DNA from: Halalkalicoccus paucihalophilus
GTDB lineage: Archaea > Halobacteriota > Halobacteria > Halobacteriales > Halalkalicoccaceae
DNA length: 64,000 bases
Direction: 5' to 3'
Assembly (NCBI RefSeq): GCF_001593955.1
Contig: NZ_LTAZ01000012.1
Span: 1-64,000 of the forward strand
In this document: positions 1 through 8,094 of the stretch, piece after piece
How positions within the stretch are numbered: the first letter of the stretch is position 1
Layout of the letters: every line of letters begins with the position of its first letter
The notes under the pieces: generated by a model
What the model saw: only the letters and a program-made list of their open reading frames with translations
Database searches by the model: none
Told to the model about the DNA's origin: nothing
Made by a program: the position numbers and the translations under genes

Positions 1-2
1 AC

Positions 3-467
3 GCGGAGCTCGAAGAGCTTCGGACGCGCATCGAACGGATCGAGCGTGAAGCGATCGAGGCGTTCAATACGCATATGGAAACCGTCGTCGACCTGCTGGA
101 CTATGGAAATCTCGCGCGGATTTGGCTCGAGTATCGGAACCCCGACACAAGAGGAGACGCGACCTTCGAGCTGCACGTAACGCGCCAAACGGATGATGGC
201 ACGACCTACGAGGATTCAGTCACGCACCTCAGCGAGAGCGAGCGTGAAGTCACTGGCTTGGTACTGGCGTTGGCGGGGTATCTCGTCCACGATGTGCACG
301 AGGAGATGCCGTTGATCCTGCTCGACTCGTTGGAAGCGATCGATTCCGAGCGTATTGCACAGTTGGTTGAGTATCTCGAGGAATATGCCTCCTATATTGT
401 GGTCGCCCTCCTCCCGGAGGATGCCGATGCACTTGATGATGAGTACCAGCGAATTACAGAGATCTAG
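3..467 (+). CDS. C-terminal part of archaea-specific SMC-like ATPase (5' end outside window)
   Basis: The frame is open from the left edge, so only about the last 154 residues are present. The first 25 or so residues are a charged heptad-like stretch (AELEELRTRIERIEREAIEA), consistent with the end of a coiled coil. After it comes a globular ATPase tail. The segment MPLILLDSLEAID looks like a Walker B/D-loop strand (hydrophobic strand ending in D, then S-L-E), followed by a helix and a final strand (YIVVALLPED). This arrangement resembles the C-terminal head of haloarchaeal SMC/Rad50-like proteins of the type often called archaea-specific SMC-related proteins, which lie near HTH partner genes in accessory DNA. 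The Walker A half lies upstream and cannot be checked, so the family name is inferred from the C-terminal pattern. Confidence 0.65.
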   Translation, partial: AELEELRTRIERIEREAIEAFNTHMETVVDLLDYGNLARIWLEYRNPDTRGDATFELHVTRQTDDGTTYEDSVTHLSESEREVTGLVLALAGYLVHDVHEEMPLILLDSLEAIDSERIAQLVEYLEEYASYIVVALLPEDADALDDEYQRITEI

Positions 468-512
468 CGACTGAATCTATTAGAGGTGAAGACAGGAATG
501 GGGAACGGATCC

Positions 513-818
513 TCATCGGCGTTCCCAGTCAACGCCCGCAGTGGTTGCAAGCTCCTCAACCAATGTCTCGATAAACGGGACTGAATCGGTATCAGCATCG
601 AGATCCGGCGAGAGATCGAACACCTCCACGGTAACCGCTTGAGCGGTCTCTAACCGGCCAGTATCGACTTCGAAATCGAAGATCGTTCGACTGTAGATGA
701 CGATCGTCCGTTCTGCAGACACCTCTAAATGTTCGATCCCCAGTCTCTCGAATGCTGCGAGAACATCAACAGTATCACTAAAATCATAGCTGACTGCTGG
801 CTGCTCCTTCTTATTCAT
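513..818 (-). CDS. Small acidic protein of unknown function, translationally coupled
   Basis: About 101 residues starting at the ATG at 818 (MNKKEQPAVSYD...). I chose this ATG because it overlaps the stop of the upstream reading frame as TAATG (stop 820-818, start 818-816), a classic coupling arrangement. A longer frame reaches to 836 but would sit inside the upstream gene. The protein is acidic, with no signal peptide or membrane segment. Alternating strands (ERTIVIYSRTIFDFEVDTG) suggest a small alpha/beta fold. I do not recognise the family. Its partner is the DUF6788-like frame just upstream, and the pair is probably one transcript. Confidence 0.6.
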   Translation of the reverse strand: MNKKEQPAVSYDFSDTVDVLAAFERLGIEHLEVSAERTIVIYSRTIFDFEVDTGRLETAQAVTVEVFDLSPDLDADTDSVPFIETLVEELATTAGVDWERR

Positions 819-1221
819 TACATTGAGTAATACCACTCGTCACTATAGAGGGTTGCGACCACGAGACACGAAGACCGATAGTAGGTCGCCGTTGCTTTCC
901 CCAAATAGTCTCGTCGGACGGTATCACCGTCGCGATACGCACGATACTTGTACGGGCCGAGTTTCTCGCCACCACTCATACACGAGTAACTCTCATCACC
1001 ACAAGTTCGGTATTCGAGATAGACGACGCCACTCGATTCGGCCTCAAGGTGTTGAGCCTCATCCAGCAATTCATCTTCAGTGACTAGCTCTTTTCGACGT
1101 TGCTCACGGGCCTCAAGCAACTCGTCGATATATTCGCGTGTCTCACGACGCGTCTCCTTGTCTTGCTTGGGAAGTCCTTCGCAAGGTAGTTCGGGAGTGA
1201 AGGAGGTACAATCGGTACCAT
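818..1221 (-). pseudogene. DUF6788-like protein, frameshifted near its N terminus
   Basis: The C-terminal 100 residues are intact and carry the pattern seen in DUF6788-type small proteins: a CGDESYSC cysteine pair, then GPYKYRAYRDGD and a basic RRDYLGK tail motif. The natural N terminus can be read from an ATG at 1221 (MVPIVPPSLPNYL...), but a single missing base near 1181 shifts the frame before it continues as EGLPKQDKETRRETREYIDELL into the intact part. The second copy at 34978 reads across this spot without interruption (NYLSEGLPQQD), which shows where the base was lost. Either the gene is broken, or translation begins at an internal TTG near 1120. The 5' end abuts a palindrome at 1224-1270. 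Confidence 0.6.
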
Positions 1222-1223
1222 GA

Positions 1224-1270
1224 CCTTGTGCAACAGTCGGTCCGTATTCAATTAAAATTGTTGCACAAGG
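1224..1270. repeat. Palindromic repeat, copy 1 (CCTTGTGCAACA arms)
   Basis: Perfect 12-bp inverted arms at 1224-1235 and 1259-1270 enclose a 23-nt AT-rich spacer. The left arm ends 3 bp from the ATG codon (1219-1221) of the DUF6788-like frame on the minus strand. The same element occurs at 20308, 34983 and 43938. The symmetry and position suit an operator, a 5' RNA hairpin or a mobile-element end; the sequence alone does not decide between them. Confidence 0.8.
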
Positions 1271-1301
1271 CAGGGGTGAGACTCGGTAGGGAGACAGGAG
1301 G

Positions 1302-1422
1302 CTCTGTTGAAATCCTTTAGCGGTGACAGTAGGAAGAGCGACTCTTCGTCTCGGGTTTTACGGAACCGATGCGAAACTCGCTTCTCAGCACATCGCACGA
1401 CTACAAGAGGATTTCAACAGAG
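1302..1422. mobile_element. IS remnant or MITE, 121 bp, 15-bp terminal inverted repeats
   Basis: CTCTGTTGAAATCCT at 1302-1316 is repeated in inverted orientation at 1408-1422. The right part reads in one frame as AKLASQHIARLQEDFNRDA followed by a stop that overlaps and passes the right arm, which looks like the last residues of a transposase. The internal part is too short for an enzyme, so this is a deletion derivative of an insertion sequence. A related solo end (gaagatttcaacagggct) is seen near 43863, with the same encoded EDFNRA tail. Confidence 0.6.
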
Positions 1423-1492
1423 ACGCTTGATTCAGCTGTCACTTTCCAAGCGTATACGTAAGATTGACAATTGCAGTTGTCGAAGAAAAAGC

Positions 1493-1795
1493 ATGGATGA
1501 TCTAACGGGGTTCCAGCGTGATCTCCTCTACGTAGTCAGTGGACTTACCGAGCCCCACGGCCTGGCCGTCAAAGAGGCACTCGAAGAGTATTATGGGACA
1601 GAAATTCATCACGGGCGACTGTATCCGAATCTCGATACGCTCGTTGACAAAGGGTTAGTCGCGAAAGGCGAGATCGATAAGCGAACGAATAGCTATTCGC
1701 TTACTGATCGAGGACGGCGTGTACTCGAAGCTCGTCAGAACTGGGAAGCCCAGTATATCAGCGATATACGTACTGCTGAACGATCGTCTAGCTAA
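1493..1795 (+). CDS. PadR-family winged-helix transcriptional regulator
   Basis: About 100 residues from the ATG at 1493 (MDDLTGFQRDLLYVV). An upstream in-frame extension exists but crosses the IS remnant and is ignored. The sequence has the PadR layout: an N-terminal helix (TGFQRDLLY), a recognition region around LKEALEEYYGTEIHHGRLYPNLDTL, a wing (KGEIDKRTNSYSLTDRGRRVL) and a short C-terminal dimerisation helix. It is of the single-domain haloarchaeal type. It closely resembles the PadR gene at 2619-2906, and the two flank a cupredoxin gene, so they probably arose by duplication and may both control it. Confidence 0.85.
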   Translation: MDDLTGFQRDLLYVVSGLTEPHGLAVKEALEEYYGTEIHHGRLYPNLDTLVDKGLVAKGEIDKRTNSYSLTDRGRRVLEARQNWEAQYISDIRTAERSSS

Positions 1796-1896
1796 CATCT
1801 GTCGTTAGTGATGATCGATTGAAATGAACACGATCAACGTGTCAACCCCCTCACTCACCAGATTGATAGACAGGCCTCTACTCAGTCCTTCGTGCA

Positions 1897-2472
1897 ATGG
1901 CAGAGAACCTATTCAGCCGACGGCGATTCGTCGCAACAGCAGGAACAACGACGTTGGCACTGCTTGCTGGTTGCTCCGATCAAAACAGTAGCGGCGATAA
2001 TGGCGGCGATGGGGGTTCTCAAGGGGAAACCGGAGGAGACGATTCCGAAGGCAACGGAAACGATACTGGCCAAGAGAACGACACTCCGGAAAACGGAACT
2101 GACAACGAAACCGAGAGCGAAAATGAGAGTGCAGGTAACGAGAGCGCCACTGGGGATGCAGAGACGATCGAGCTGGGGGCTCAAACCCAGGGGTGGCAAG
2201 GACAAGCGCCTGCCACGATCGAAGGTCAAACGAACCCGACGCTTCCACTGGAACCAGGAACGACCTACGAACTCATGTGGGAGAATCTCGACGGCGAAGA
2301 ACACGAACTCATTATCGAGGATGCGAATGGATCTGAACTCCAGGCATCCGATTCATCGGAAGAACAAGGCCAGACGGTAACGATGACCGTTGAGGCGACC
2401 GAAGAGATGGCTCAGTACTACTGTGAGTATCACCCCGAAATGATGCGTGGCGATATCGGAACCGGTAGCTAA
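1897..2472 (+). CDS. Tat-exported cupredoxin lipoprotein (halocyanin-like blue copper protein)
   Basis: The 191-residue protein begins with a twin-arginine signal (SRRRFVATAG) running into a lipobox LLAGC, so it is expected to be exported folded and lipid-anchored to the outer face of the membrane at Cys26. Residues 27 to about 85 are a very acidic Gly/Asn/Glu/Asp linker. The C-terminal 100 residues form a plastocyanin-like domain. Candidate copper ligands are the His in GEEHELII and the closely spaced Cys, His and Met in YYCEYHPEMM, a type-1 copper centre. The likely role is electron transfer at the cell surface. An adjacent PadR gene on each side suggests regulation by them. Confidence 0.85.
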   Translation: MAENLFSRRRFVATAGTTTLALLAGCSDQNSSGDNGGDGGSQGETGGDDSEGNGNDTGQENDTPENGTDNETESENESAGNESATGDAETIELGAQTQGWQGQAPATIEGQTNPTLPLEPGTTYELMWENLDGEEHELIIEDANGSELQASDSSEEQGQTVTMTVEATEEMAQYYCEYHPEMMRGDIGTGS

Positions 2473-2618
2473 GCCTGCGATTACCTCGTCTATCGCGTTC
2501 TTTGGCCCTCTAATTCCGTGCTGTGAGTGTTTCTTCTCATTATCCCGTCGTAATTGACGCTCCCTCTCATCTGCCAAGAACTGCGGTGAGACGATGGAGT
2601 AGCAGTCACTCGTAGCGG

Positions 2619-2906
2619 TTATGTAGTTATTGCGGAGGGGAGATACTGTTGTTCCCACTCCCGTCGTGCTTCGATCTCACGCTGGCCTCGGGCAGTCAGT
2701 CGATAGTAGTTCGTCCGCCGATCGGCCTCGCCCTTCTCAATCAATCCTTTGTCGACGAGCGTATCGAGATTCGGATATAATCGGCTATGATGGAGCTCCA
2801 TTTCATAATATGCTTCGAGTGCGTCTTTGAGTGCGAGGCCATTTGGGGAGTCTCGCCTAGCAATGGCATACAGCAGGTCACGTTGGAAGCCGGTCAAATC
2901 ATGCAT
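2619..2906 (-). CDS. PadR-family winged-helix transcriptional regulator
   Basis: About 95 residues from the ATG at 2906 (MHDLTGFQRDLLYAIARRD). The longer frame to 2972 has no homology support. The DNA-binding region LKDALEAYYEMELHHSRLYP and wing KGEADRRTNYYRLTARGQ align almost residue for residue with the PadR protein at 1493-1795. The gene is convergent with the cupredoxin gene. It is intact and acidic, with no effector domain, as is usual for short PadR proteins. Confidence 0.85.
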   Translation of the reverse strand: MHDLTGFQRDLLYAIARRDSPNGLALKDALEAYYEMELHHSRLYPNLDTLVDKGLIEKGEADRRTNYYRLTARGQREIEARREWEQQYLPSAITT

Positions 2907-3197
2907 GAAGATACTGTTTGTCGCCAAACCTACTAGTATTCGGAACATACCAGACGATAAGCGAGTAAGCAATGGCTAGAGGAGAGCGAGAGTCAGCTGT
3001 GTAACTCAAGTAGCTGTGTCAGAAGATATACGATCATGAGCGACTCGTCGCACAGTTCTTTTCACACTGACTCATAAGCAAGCCCCACGCTGCTCTCTTT
3101 CATGCCATTTCCGCTCACAAAACGAGACGTGTGGATACAAAACAGCATATCAAATACTCTTTTTGCTTCGCTGTAATCTGTAACCGGAGCCAAACTC

Positions 3198-3386
3198 ATG
3201 TCACGCACCTCAAATCGGGGGTACGGTGACGTCGTCCGTGATTTCCTCGCCGTTGCGGGTCTGTTTGAAAACCCCCAGCCAGCTCATCTCTACACCTATC
3301 TCGATTACGAGGATGAGGTGGCCGTCCAAGATGTTATCGATAACCTTGAACTTGCCCAAGGAACGGCCTATACCTACGTGCCATAG
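3198..3386 (+). pseudogene. N-terminal remnant of a haloarchaeal winged-helix regulator
   Basis: Sixty-two residues beginning MSRTSNRGYGDVVRDFLAVA. This looks like the start of a TrmB/DUF7437-type haloarchaeal winged-helix protein, with the HTH helix beginning around DVIDNLELAQGTAYTYV. The frame then stops, where such proteins normally continue with the recognition helix and wing. The sequence downstream (3387-3520) is non-coding in all frames I checked. I read this as a truncated gene; expression as a 62-residue peptide cannot be excluded. Confidence 0.5.
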
Positions 3387-3596
3387 TGTGTGCGGTAGCG
3401 ACTGTTGGAACCTGGCTGGCTACAGCTACGTATGGCTGGAATCTTCCCTCCCTGTAGATGCTGGGACTCTTAGATAGAACTATCGTTAGCTGTTCACAGA
3501 ATGTAGCCGCTAATACCAAGGATGACGACAACAGTCATTTCTGGCTTTGTTCTTCGGATGTGAACTACCTATCGATGGATGGATGTATTGTCGGAC

Positions 3597-4094
3597 TTAC
3601 TGTACCTCCTCACAGAGACACTCATGTCCCTGCGGAGATCGTCCAATAACAAATGTATGACTCTCTCGGGCAAGCGCGTACATCTTTTCAGCGCGGTCCG
3701 CTGCGGCGAGCCCGTCCTGATAGTACGTCTTCGCCCGGTGATCCCGCCAGAGGTCAGCGAGGTCCTCAGCGATAGATTCGGTAAAGAGTCCAGTTGCAGC
3801 CGCCTCTCGATACACCCCAGGGTGTGTCCCCGGTAAATCGTTTGGCTGCATTGTACCTTGTTCAAGCAATCGGAATTCGACAGTCCGTTCGATTGCAACG
3901 AACGACGCCTCAATGACGAGCGTGTAATACGCCGCATCACGAAGCGCCTCTGCGCCGGCAAGCAACCGACATGCCTTCCGTAGCTGTAGGAGCGCTGCGT
4001 CGTCGACATCGAGACCAGGCTCAATCTCAGTTGGCCGGCGATCGAACGCCGCCTGGACATCGTGGATAAGCTGCTCAATACGGGTATTACTCAT
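3597..4094 (-). CDS. HEPN-domain protein, toxin partner of a type VII-like MNT/HEPN pair
   Basis: About 165 residues from the ATG at 4094, which overlaps the end of the nucleotidyltransferase gene by 8 bp. The protein is all-helical, with long amphipathic helices (RKACRLLAGAEALRDAAYYTLVIEASF in two pieces) and a polar motif WRDHRAKTYYQDG that resembles the R-x4-6-H region of HEPN RNases. HEPN proteins of this arrangement are usually the toxin, and the neighbouring MNT enzyme neutralises them by nucleotidylating a conserved Tyr near the active site; tyrosines are present at the right place. The toxin role is inferred from family and operon order. Confidence 0.65.
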   Translation of the reverse strand: MSNTRIEQLIHDVQAAFDRRPTEIEPGLDVDDAALLQLRKACRLLAGAEALRDAAYYTLVIEASFVAIERTVEFRLLEQGTMQPNDLPGTHPGVYREAAATGLFTESIAEDLADLWRDHRAKTYYQDGLAAADRAEKMYALARESHTFVIGRSPQGHECLCEEVQ

Positions 4095-4767
4095 CGACGA
4101 ACACCGCCTTGCGAAGCGACTGGAGGCGGTTGCCGCCGTGTACGGTAATGCCTTCCGTGAAAATTTCACGAAGCTTTGAGCCAGCCCGACGTGCGCTCTC
4201 TGCAGATTCGACATAGGGCTCGAAGTCAAACCGATCCCCATCGAATCGTTGTTTACGGAGGTCCGCGACTACGTCGGTCACGATGCGTCGTGCGCTCGTC
4301 CGATCGCCCTCAACGACGACGAACAGATCAATGTCGCTCTGGCGATCGGCCTCGCCGCGGGCGACACTGCCGAAAACGACGATACCGAGAAGACTCTCAA
4401 TAGTGTCAGCATCAGCGATTGCATCGTGAACGTGCGCGAGAAACGCTCGAATCGGTTCGTGGAATTCTCGTTGTTCGATAGCGAGTATTGGGTCGTCTTT
4501 TCGGAGACGATTCGGGTTGATAGCGACGTAGTTTCGCTGTGGAGTCTCTCGGACCTGAACGGCACCGATACTGTCGAGAAGCTCGACTGCCCGCCAGACG
4601 GTCGAGCGGGTCACATCTGTTGCGTCGACAAGTTCAGGGATGGTAAATTCAGTCTCATGGGCATCAGCTAGGAGGCGAAGAATAGCGTCTGCAGCCTCGA
4701 TCCGGAAGATACGAGTGTCTGTATCCGAGTGCGTGTCGATACAGATAGTTATCCCTTGTTTCGTCAT
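4087..4767 (-). CDS. Nucleotidyltransferase antitoxin fused to a winged-helix DNA-binding domain
   Basis: About 226 residues from the ATG at 4767 (MTKQGITICIDTH). Residues 20-85 form a winged helix (TIPELVDATDVTRSTVWRAVELL). From about residue 125 comes a pol-beta-type minimal nucleotidyltransferase domain with the signature GSVARGEADRQSDIDLFVVV, containing the GS...SDID metal-binding aspartates. The downstream HEPN gene overlaps it by 8 bp. Fusion of a DNA-binding domain to the MNT suggests that the antitoxin also represses its own promoter. Activity is inferred from intact motifs. Confidence 0.8.
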   Translation of the reverse strand: MTKQGITICIDTHSDTDTRIFRIEAADAILRLLADAHETEFTIPELVDATDVTRSTVWRAVELLDSIGAVQVRETPQRNYVAINPNRLRKDDPILAIEQREFHEPIRAFLAHVHDAIADADTIESLLGIVVFGSVARGEADRQSDIDLFVVVEGDRTSARRIVTDVVADLRKQRFDGDRFDFEPYVESAESARRAGSKLREIFTEGITVHGGNRLQSLRKAVFVDE

Positions 4768-5079
4768 TTCAGACACTATCTGATATTGTGCAACGAGATA
4801 TAAAGGGGTGCCGACATTCACTAAGGAATGCAATCACAGATTGTGACAAGCTACTGTGTGAAAGTAGGGTAAGATCTATTGTTTCTAATCACGATCATGG
4901 AATTATCTATCGAATTAAGACGAGCATGAGCCTCCGGAGATCTTTATTGTCGGGGGTGGGGCCTCTCAAGGAGGTCCCTGGTTAGAGCCGTCACTAGCCG
5001 TTCACGGGACGTACCCGCAGTAATCGTCCCGTCCGAACAGCGGCCTTTGAGATCGAGTTGTTTTGAATTGATTTGAGAG
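4768..5079. other. Intergenic region with a degenerate dispersed repeat
   Basis: No convincing gene is present in these 312 bp. Most of what is recognisable is the 64-bp repeat at 4947-5010. Confidence 0.5.
4947..5010. repeat. Dispersed degenerate repeat, copy A
   Basis: TTGTCGGGGGTGGGGCCTC followed by a variable stretch and then TTAGAGCCGTCACTAGCCGT. It aligns without gaps to 12235-12298 at roughly three-quarters identity. A shorter, weaker match lies near 3467-3510 (TTAGCTGTTCACAGAATGTA). The origin is unknown; it could be the tail of a lost gene family or IS. Confidence 0.5.
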
Positions 5080-5457
5080 CTACTCTCGGTGTACTAGTTC
5101 ATCCTGTCTTACGCGGGCGACCCACGTTTCGAGGACGTGATGGGGCCAATATCGGACTAGTTCGTCTCGCGTATCGAAATCAATGAGTTCGACATCAGCA
5201 AGAACAGGGAGGTGCCAGTGGTACAGATCGGCAGCCACGTCTTGGTAATGCTCACGAGTGAGTGCTGTCTGTGTGCATGCTGCTTCAAGAGTTGCGACTT
5301 CCTCAATAAGCATCTCAAACTCGATGAGATCGTCAGTCAAATCGACTAATGTATAGAGCGCGAATCGTCGGCGTTGATTCGCTAGTAGCTCCAATACTGT
5401 ATCCAGTGAAAGAGTTGTTTCGATTATGGAGCTCTCTGTAGGCTTAGGCTGAGTCAT
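5080..5457 (-). CDS. DUF7344-like haloarchaeal regulator-type protein
   Basis: The 125-residue protein has the haloarchaeal motif LELLANQRRRFALYTLVDL near residues 22-41, which opens the winged-helix-like DUF7344 domain, and a later HWHLPVLADVELIDFD segment that corresponds to its wing region. Such proteins are common small putative DNA-binding proteins; targets are unknown. No signal peptide or membrane segment is visible. It is a monocistronic gene and the start (MTQPKPTESS) is the first ATG. Confidence 0.75.
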   Translation of the reverse strand: MTQPKPTESSIIETTLSLDTVLELLANQRRRFALYTLVDLTDDLIEFEMLIEEVATLEAACTQTALTREHYQDVAADLYHWHLPVLADVELIDFDTRDELVRYWPHHVLETWVARVRQDELVHRE

Positions 5458-5667
5458 AGACGATGGAACCGTATCATTATTTCTTCGAAGAATATCAGGC
5501 TGATATAACTCTGTTGTCTTCCCTCAGTAGGAGATGCAATTGGCGTGAGGGGGTCCTGGAGATTCGACTGCTGATTCTCTCAGAAAGAGGAAACAATATA
5601 TGCCGTTTCTGCAGGAGTCGAATAGAGGAAGGGTATCAGACATCTATTGAATTCTCATTACCGGTTT

Positions 5668-6306
5668 TTAGTCGGCTTGCATGTCGCGAGTAAGGGCCAT
5701 TAACCACTGTGTGAATGTGTCACTCTGCCAGTCAAGCTGGTCAGTAGTGACGAACGGGGAGAACTGGTCCCCGGCCATGAGCAATGAAAAATCTAGGTCT
5801 TTCGTCTGACGTCGAGGGGTGAGCAAGTATGTAGTATGGCCGTTGTAAACAGTTTGTTCCCGGTCAATCAATCCTTGTTCTTCAAGTGCTGTCGCGATCC
5901 GTGTCCCAGTGCGACTACTCACATCAAGTGCTTTCCAGAGTTCACTCTGATACAGGCCATTTTGGTCGGTGATCAATTCTAATGCTCGGTCTTGGCGAGC
6001 GGATCGATCGACTTCGGGGGTGGATGATATCGACTTATCGACTTCTTGGTCAGGATCAGGTGTAGATGGTAGCGCTCCGCTGTCGGACTCGTGGTCGGCG
6101 GTCGTGGGCGTGAGGAGATACGTAGGACGGTTGTTGTAGATGGTTTGCTCTCGAGTGATTAGTCCCTGCTTAGCGAGTGTAGTCGCGATGCGACTGCCAG
6201 AACGGCTGCTTACATCGAGCGCTTTCCAAAGTTCGCTTTGGGGTACCTGGCCATTGTTTTTGATATAGTCGTACGCGTGTTGGGCTGTCGACGCTAACTC
6301 CGCCAT
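5668..6306 (-). CDS. Regulator with two tandem near-identical winged-helix domains
   Basis: In this 212-residue protein the first domain (residues about 8-66) contains SELWKALDVSSRSGSRIATT and ends in a wing with RPTYLLTP. The second (about 108-163) contains SELWKALDVSSRTGTRIATA and ends in TTYLLTP. A linker of about 40 acidic residues separates them. Each is a MarR-like/DUF7343-type winged helix. The C-terminal 45 residues (LDFSLLMAGDQFSPFV...) are a unique tail. The internal duplication is recent enough that helix 3 differs at only a few positions. Such a protein could bind two half-sites as a monomer. The target is unknown. Confidence 0.75.
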   Translation of the reverse strand: MAELASTAQHAYDYIKNNGQVPQSELWKALDVSSRSGSRIATTLAKQGLITREQTIYNNRPTYLLTPTTADHESDSGALPSTPDPDQEVDKSISSTPEVDRSARQDRALELITDQNGLYQSELWKALDVSSRTGTRIATALEEQGLIDREQTVYNGHTTYLLTPRRQTKDLDFSLLMAGDQFSPFVTTDQLDWQSDTFTQWLMALTRDMQAD

Positions 6307-6568
6307 TAGTTACTCAACGTGAATAAACGGTCTCTGGATGAAAGTCTCTTTTGATCCAATAGCGCAAGTAGCCACAGAGAACATACCTTATTTCGTGCGT
6401 TTTTAGAAACATAGCTTTCGTTCATATCGAAATTATACCATTGAGAATTGCTTGAGAATTAGGCAATTTCAAATATTCAACCGATTCCAATAAATTGTAA
6501 TATATAATTCTAGTTAGAAAATAAATAAAAGGTACCATTATCCTTGCTACTCTATACTCAACCAGAGA

Positions 6569-6832
6569 ATGGTGTCGTCTGGCCAACTACTCGCGCTTCT
6601 CTTTATCTGCCTACTTTGTAGTCACTACTATCTTAGGCGGTGGAAACAGAAGAGCGACAACGGAAGCACTTCGTCACGTTCAGTGACTCAGCCACGACCG
6701 TCTCCCAATAATGGAGCTACATCAGACTTCCCGTCAGTTATAGTGTGCCAAGCATGCCAAACAGAGAATGATTCCTCGTATACGTATTGTAAGCACTGTA
6801 TCAATGAACTCCCCAGACCTGATAAACCATGA
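6569..6832 (+). CDS. Small membrane-anchored zinc-ribbon protein
   Basis: The 87-residue protein has an N-terminal hydrophobic helix (LLALLFICLLCSHYYL, about residues 7-22) followed by a basic stop-transfer segment (RRWKQK). A Ser/Pro-rich linker then leads to a compact C4 zinc ribbon, VCQACQ...YCKHC. This is the layout of small haloarchaeal proteins with a DUF7577-like ribbon. It is isolated between long intergenic regions, with AT-rich DNA upstream (6400-6560). Function unknown. Confidence 0.6.
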   Translation: MVSSGQLLALLFICLLCSHYYLRRWKQKSDNGSTSSRSVTQPRPSPNNGATSDFPSVIVCQACQTENDSSYTYCKHCINELPRPDKP

Positions 6833-7171
6833 CTATAAACTCACTGCATATACTGTGCTATATACTCTCCATATTAGTTGAGTGCAGTAGGAATCGCGAT
6901 CTACCGGGCCGATACTGTCAAGACGATGCTGACGAACCTAGTCACCATTCGCATAGAGTGTAGAGAACTTACTGCCAAACCAAACGACGGAGAAACGGTA
7001 TGACGAGAATGAAACCGTGACTCCAGTGACTTTATTCTAATCACACCGTGATATGCTCGCGAAGTTAAAATCAATGAAATCGTTTCTACTATCTACACTA
7101 CTACTGTACTAAACTAGGCTTAGTCGTCGTTGTTACGCCAACCATTCTGTATACCACTCAATAGATGAGAC
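6833..7171. other. Intergenic, nothing recognised
   Basis: I see no gene with coding character, repeat or RNA signature in these 339 bp. Confidence 0.5.
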
Positions 7172-7681
7172 TCAGTTTATCCCACGCGAGAATGTGAGCG
7201 GTCGTTCCTGGCCAGTGCCATCATGTCTTCGGGAAGATTCATCCGTCGGGGTCTGAATCGTTGTTACTGGAACTGATGACCGTTTCATGATCGCGTTTGG
7301 AAGGCTTCCACGCAAGATACGCGAGAGAAGCGACTGTTCTTGCGTTCCGATGACGATGCGAGTAATATCATTGGTAGCAGCGTATGCGCTGATCCGTTCA
7401 GCGGGGTGTCCTGAATCAATAACTGTCTCGAGTGTCACGTCGTGTTCAGCGGCATAGTCCGTTGCTTTTGAGAAGACTTGTTCTGCGGTCTGTCCACTAG
7501 CCTCTCGTTGTTCGTCGATTGCTTCCGGAATGACTGTCTGGCGAATGCTATCGTCTCGTTCAATGATCGGGCAGACCTGGAGGACCGTGATTTCGTGCGA
7601 CCCCTCAAGTGTGAGTACGTGATTGAGAGCAGCAATCGTCGGTGGTATACTGTTGATCGGAACGAGAATAGAGTTGCCCAT
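7172..7681 (-). CDS. UspA-type universal stress protein
   Basis: The 169-residue protein starts with the typical strand MGNSILVPINSIPP and ends with the ATP-loop-like region IVIGTQEQSLLSRILRGSLP followed by VPVTTI, corresponding to the G-x2-G-x9-G(S/T) pattern of nucleotide-binding UspA proteins. Here the first glycines of the loop are replaced (GTQEQS...), so nucleotide binding is uncertain. The C-terminal 30 residues are a polar extension. It lies alone and reads away from the M20 gene. A stress or regulatory role is known only at family level. Confidence 0.85.
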   Translation of the reverse strand: MGNSILVPINSIPPTIAALNHVLTLEGSHEITVLQVCPIIERDDSIRQTVIPEAIDEQREASGQTAEQVFSKATDYAAEHDVTLETVIDSGHPAERISAYAATNDITRIVIGTQEQSLLSRILRGSLPNAIMKRSSVPVTTIQTPTDESSRRHDGTGQERPLTFSRGIN

Positions 7682-8094
7682 AGTTCATTACCGGGATTGA
7701 TTCAGATAATAAGAAGGGGTTGCGATAGCATGGCATACATGCCAACGAGAACTCACCAGATGAACTGGGAAAGCTCTGCGATGGTCGTCAAGAACCAAAG
7801 TGGCAATCAATCCCAGCCGTGACTGGTGAAGCGCTGACTATCAGTGGCATTTTACTCTCGAATTTTTGTGACTCATTCGCTAATTCCTTCATCGTCGTCT
7901 CTGGCCGGGTGTCTTATAGAGAACGAACGTATCGGTAGCGAGCATCTGCAGGAGATTCAACTCCCTAACGTCGGTGGACAGCCGGATCGATATTGAACAA
8001 ATTGCGAGATCTTAGTCCTGCTGCGCCTACTTTATCCCGTGATAGGTTTGGGGCATACAAAACCATATGTAACAAATGAACGATCATAGTATAT
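7682..8094. other. Divergent intergenic region
   Basis: These 413 bp must hold the promoters of the uspA-like gene and the M20 hydrolase gene. AT-rich sequence (ccatatgtaacaaatg, 8063-8078) lies upstream of the ATG at 8095 and could contain a promoter. No gene was recognised. Confidence 0.4.

Noticed and set aside
4087..4767. MNT gene as a defence polymerase or CCA-adding enzyme
   Set aside because: The short size, overlapping HEPN gene and GS...SDID motif fit the antitoxin type better.
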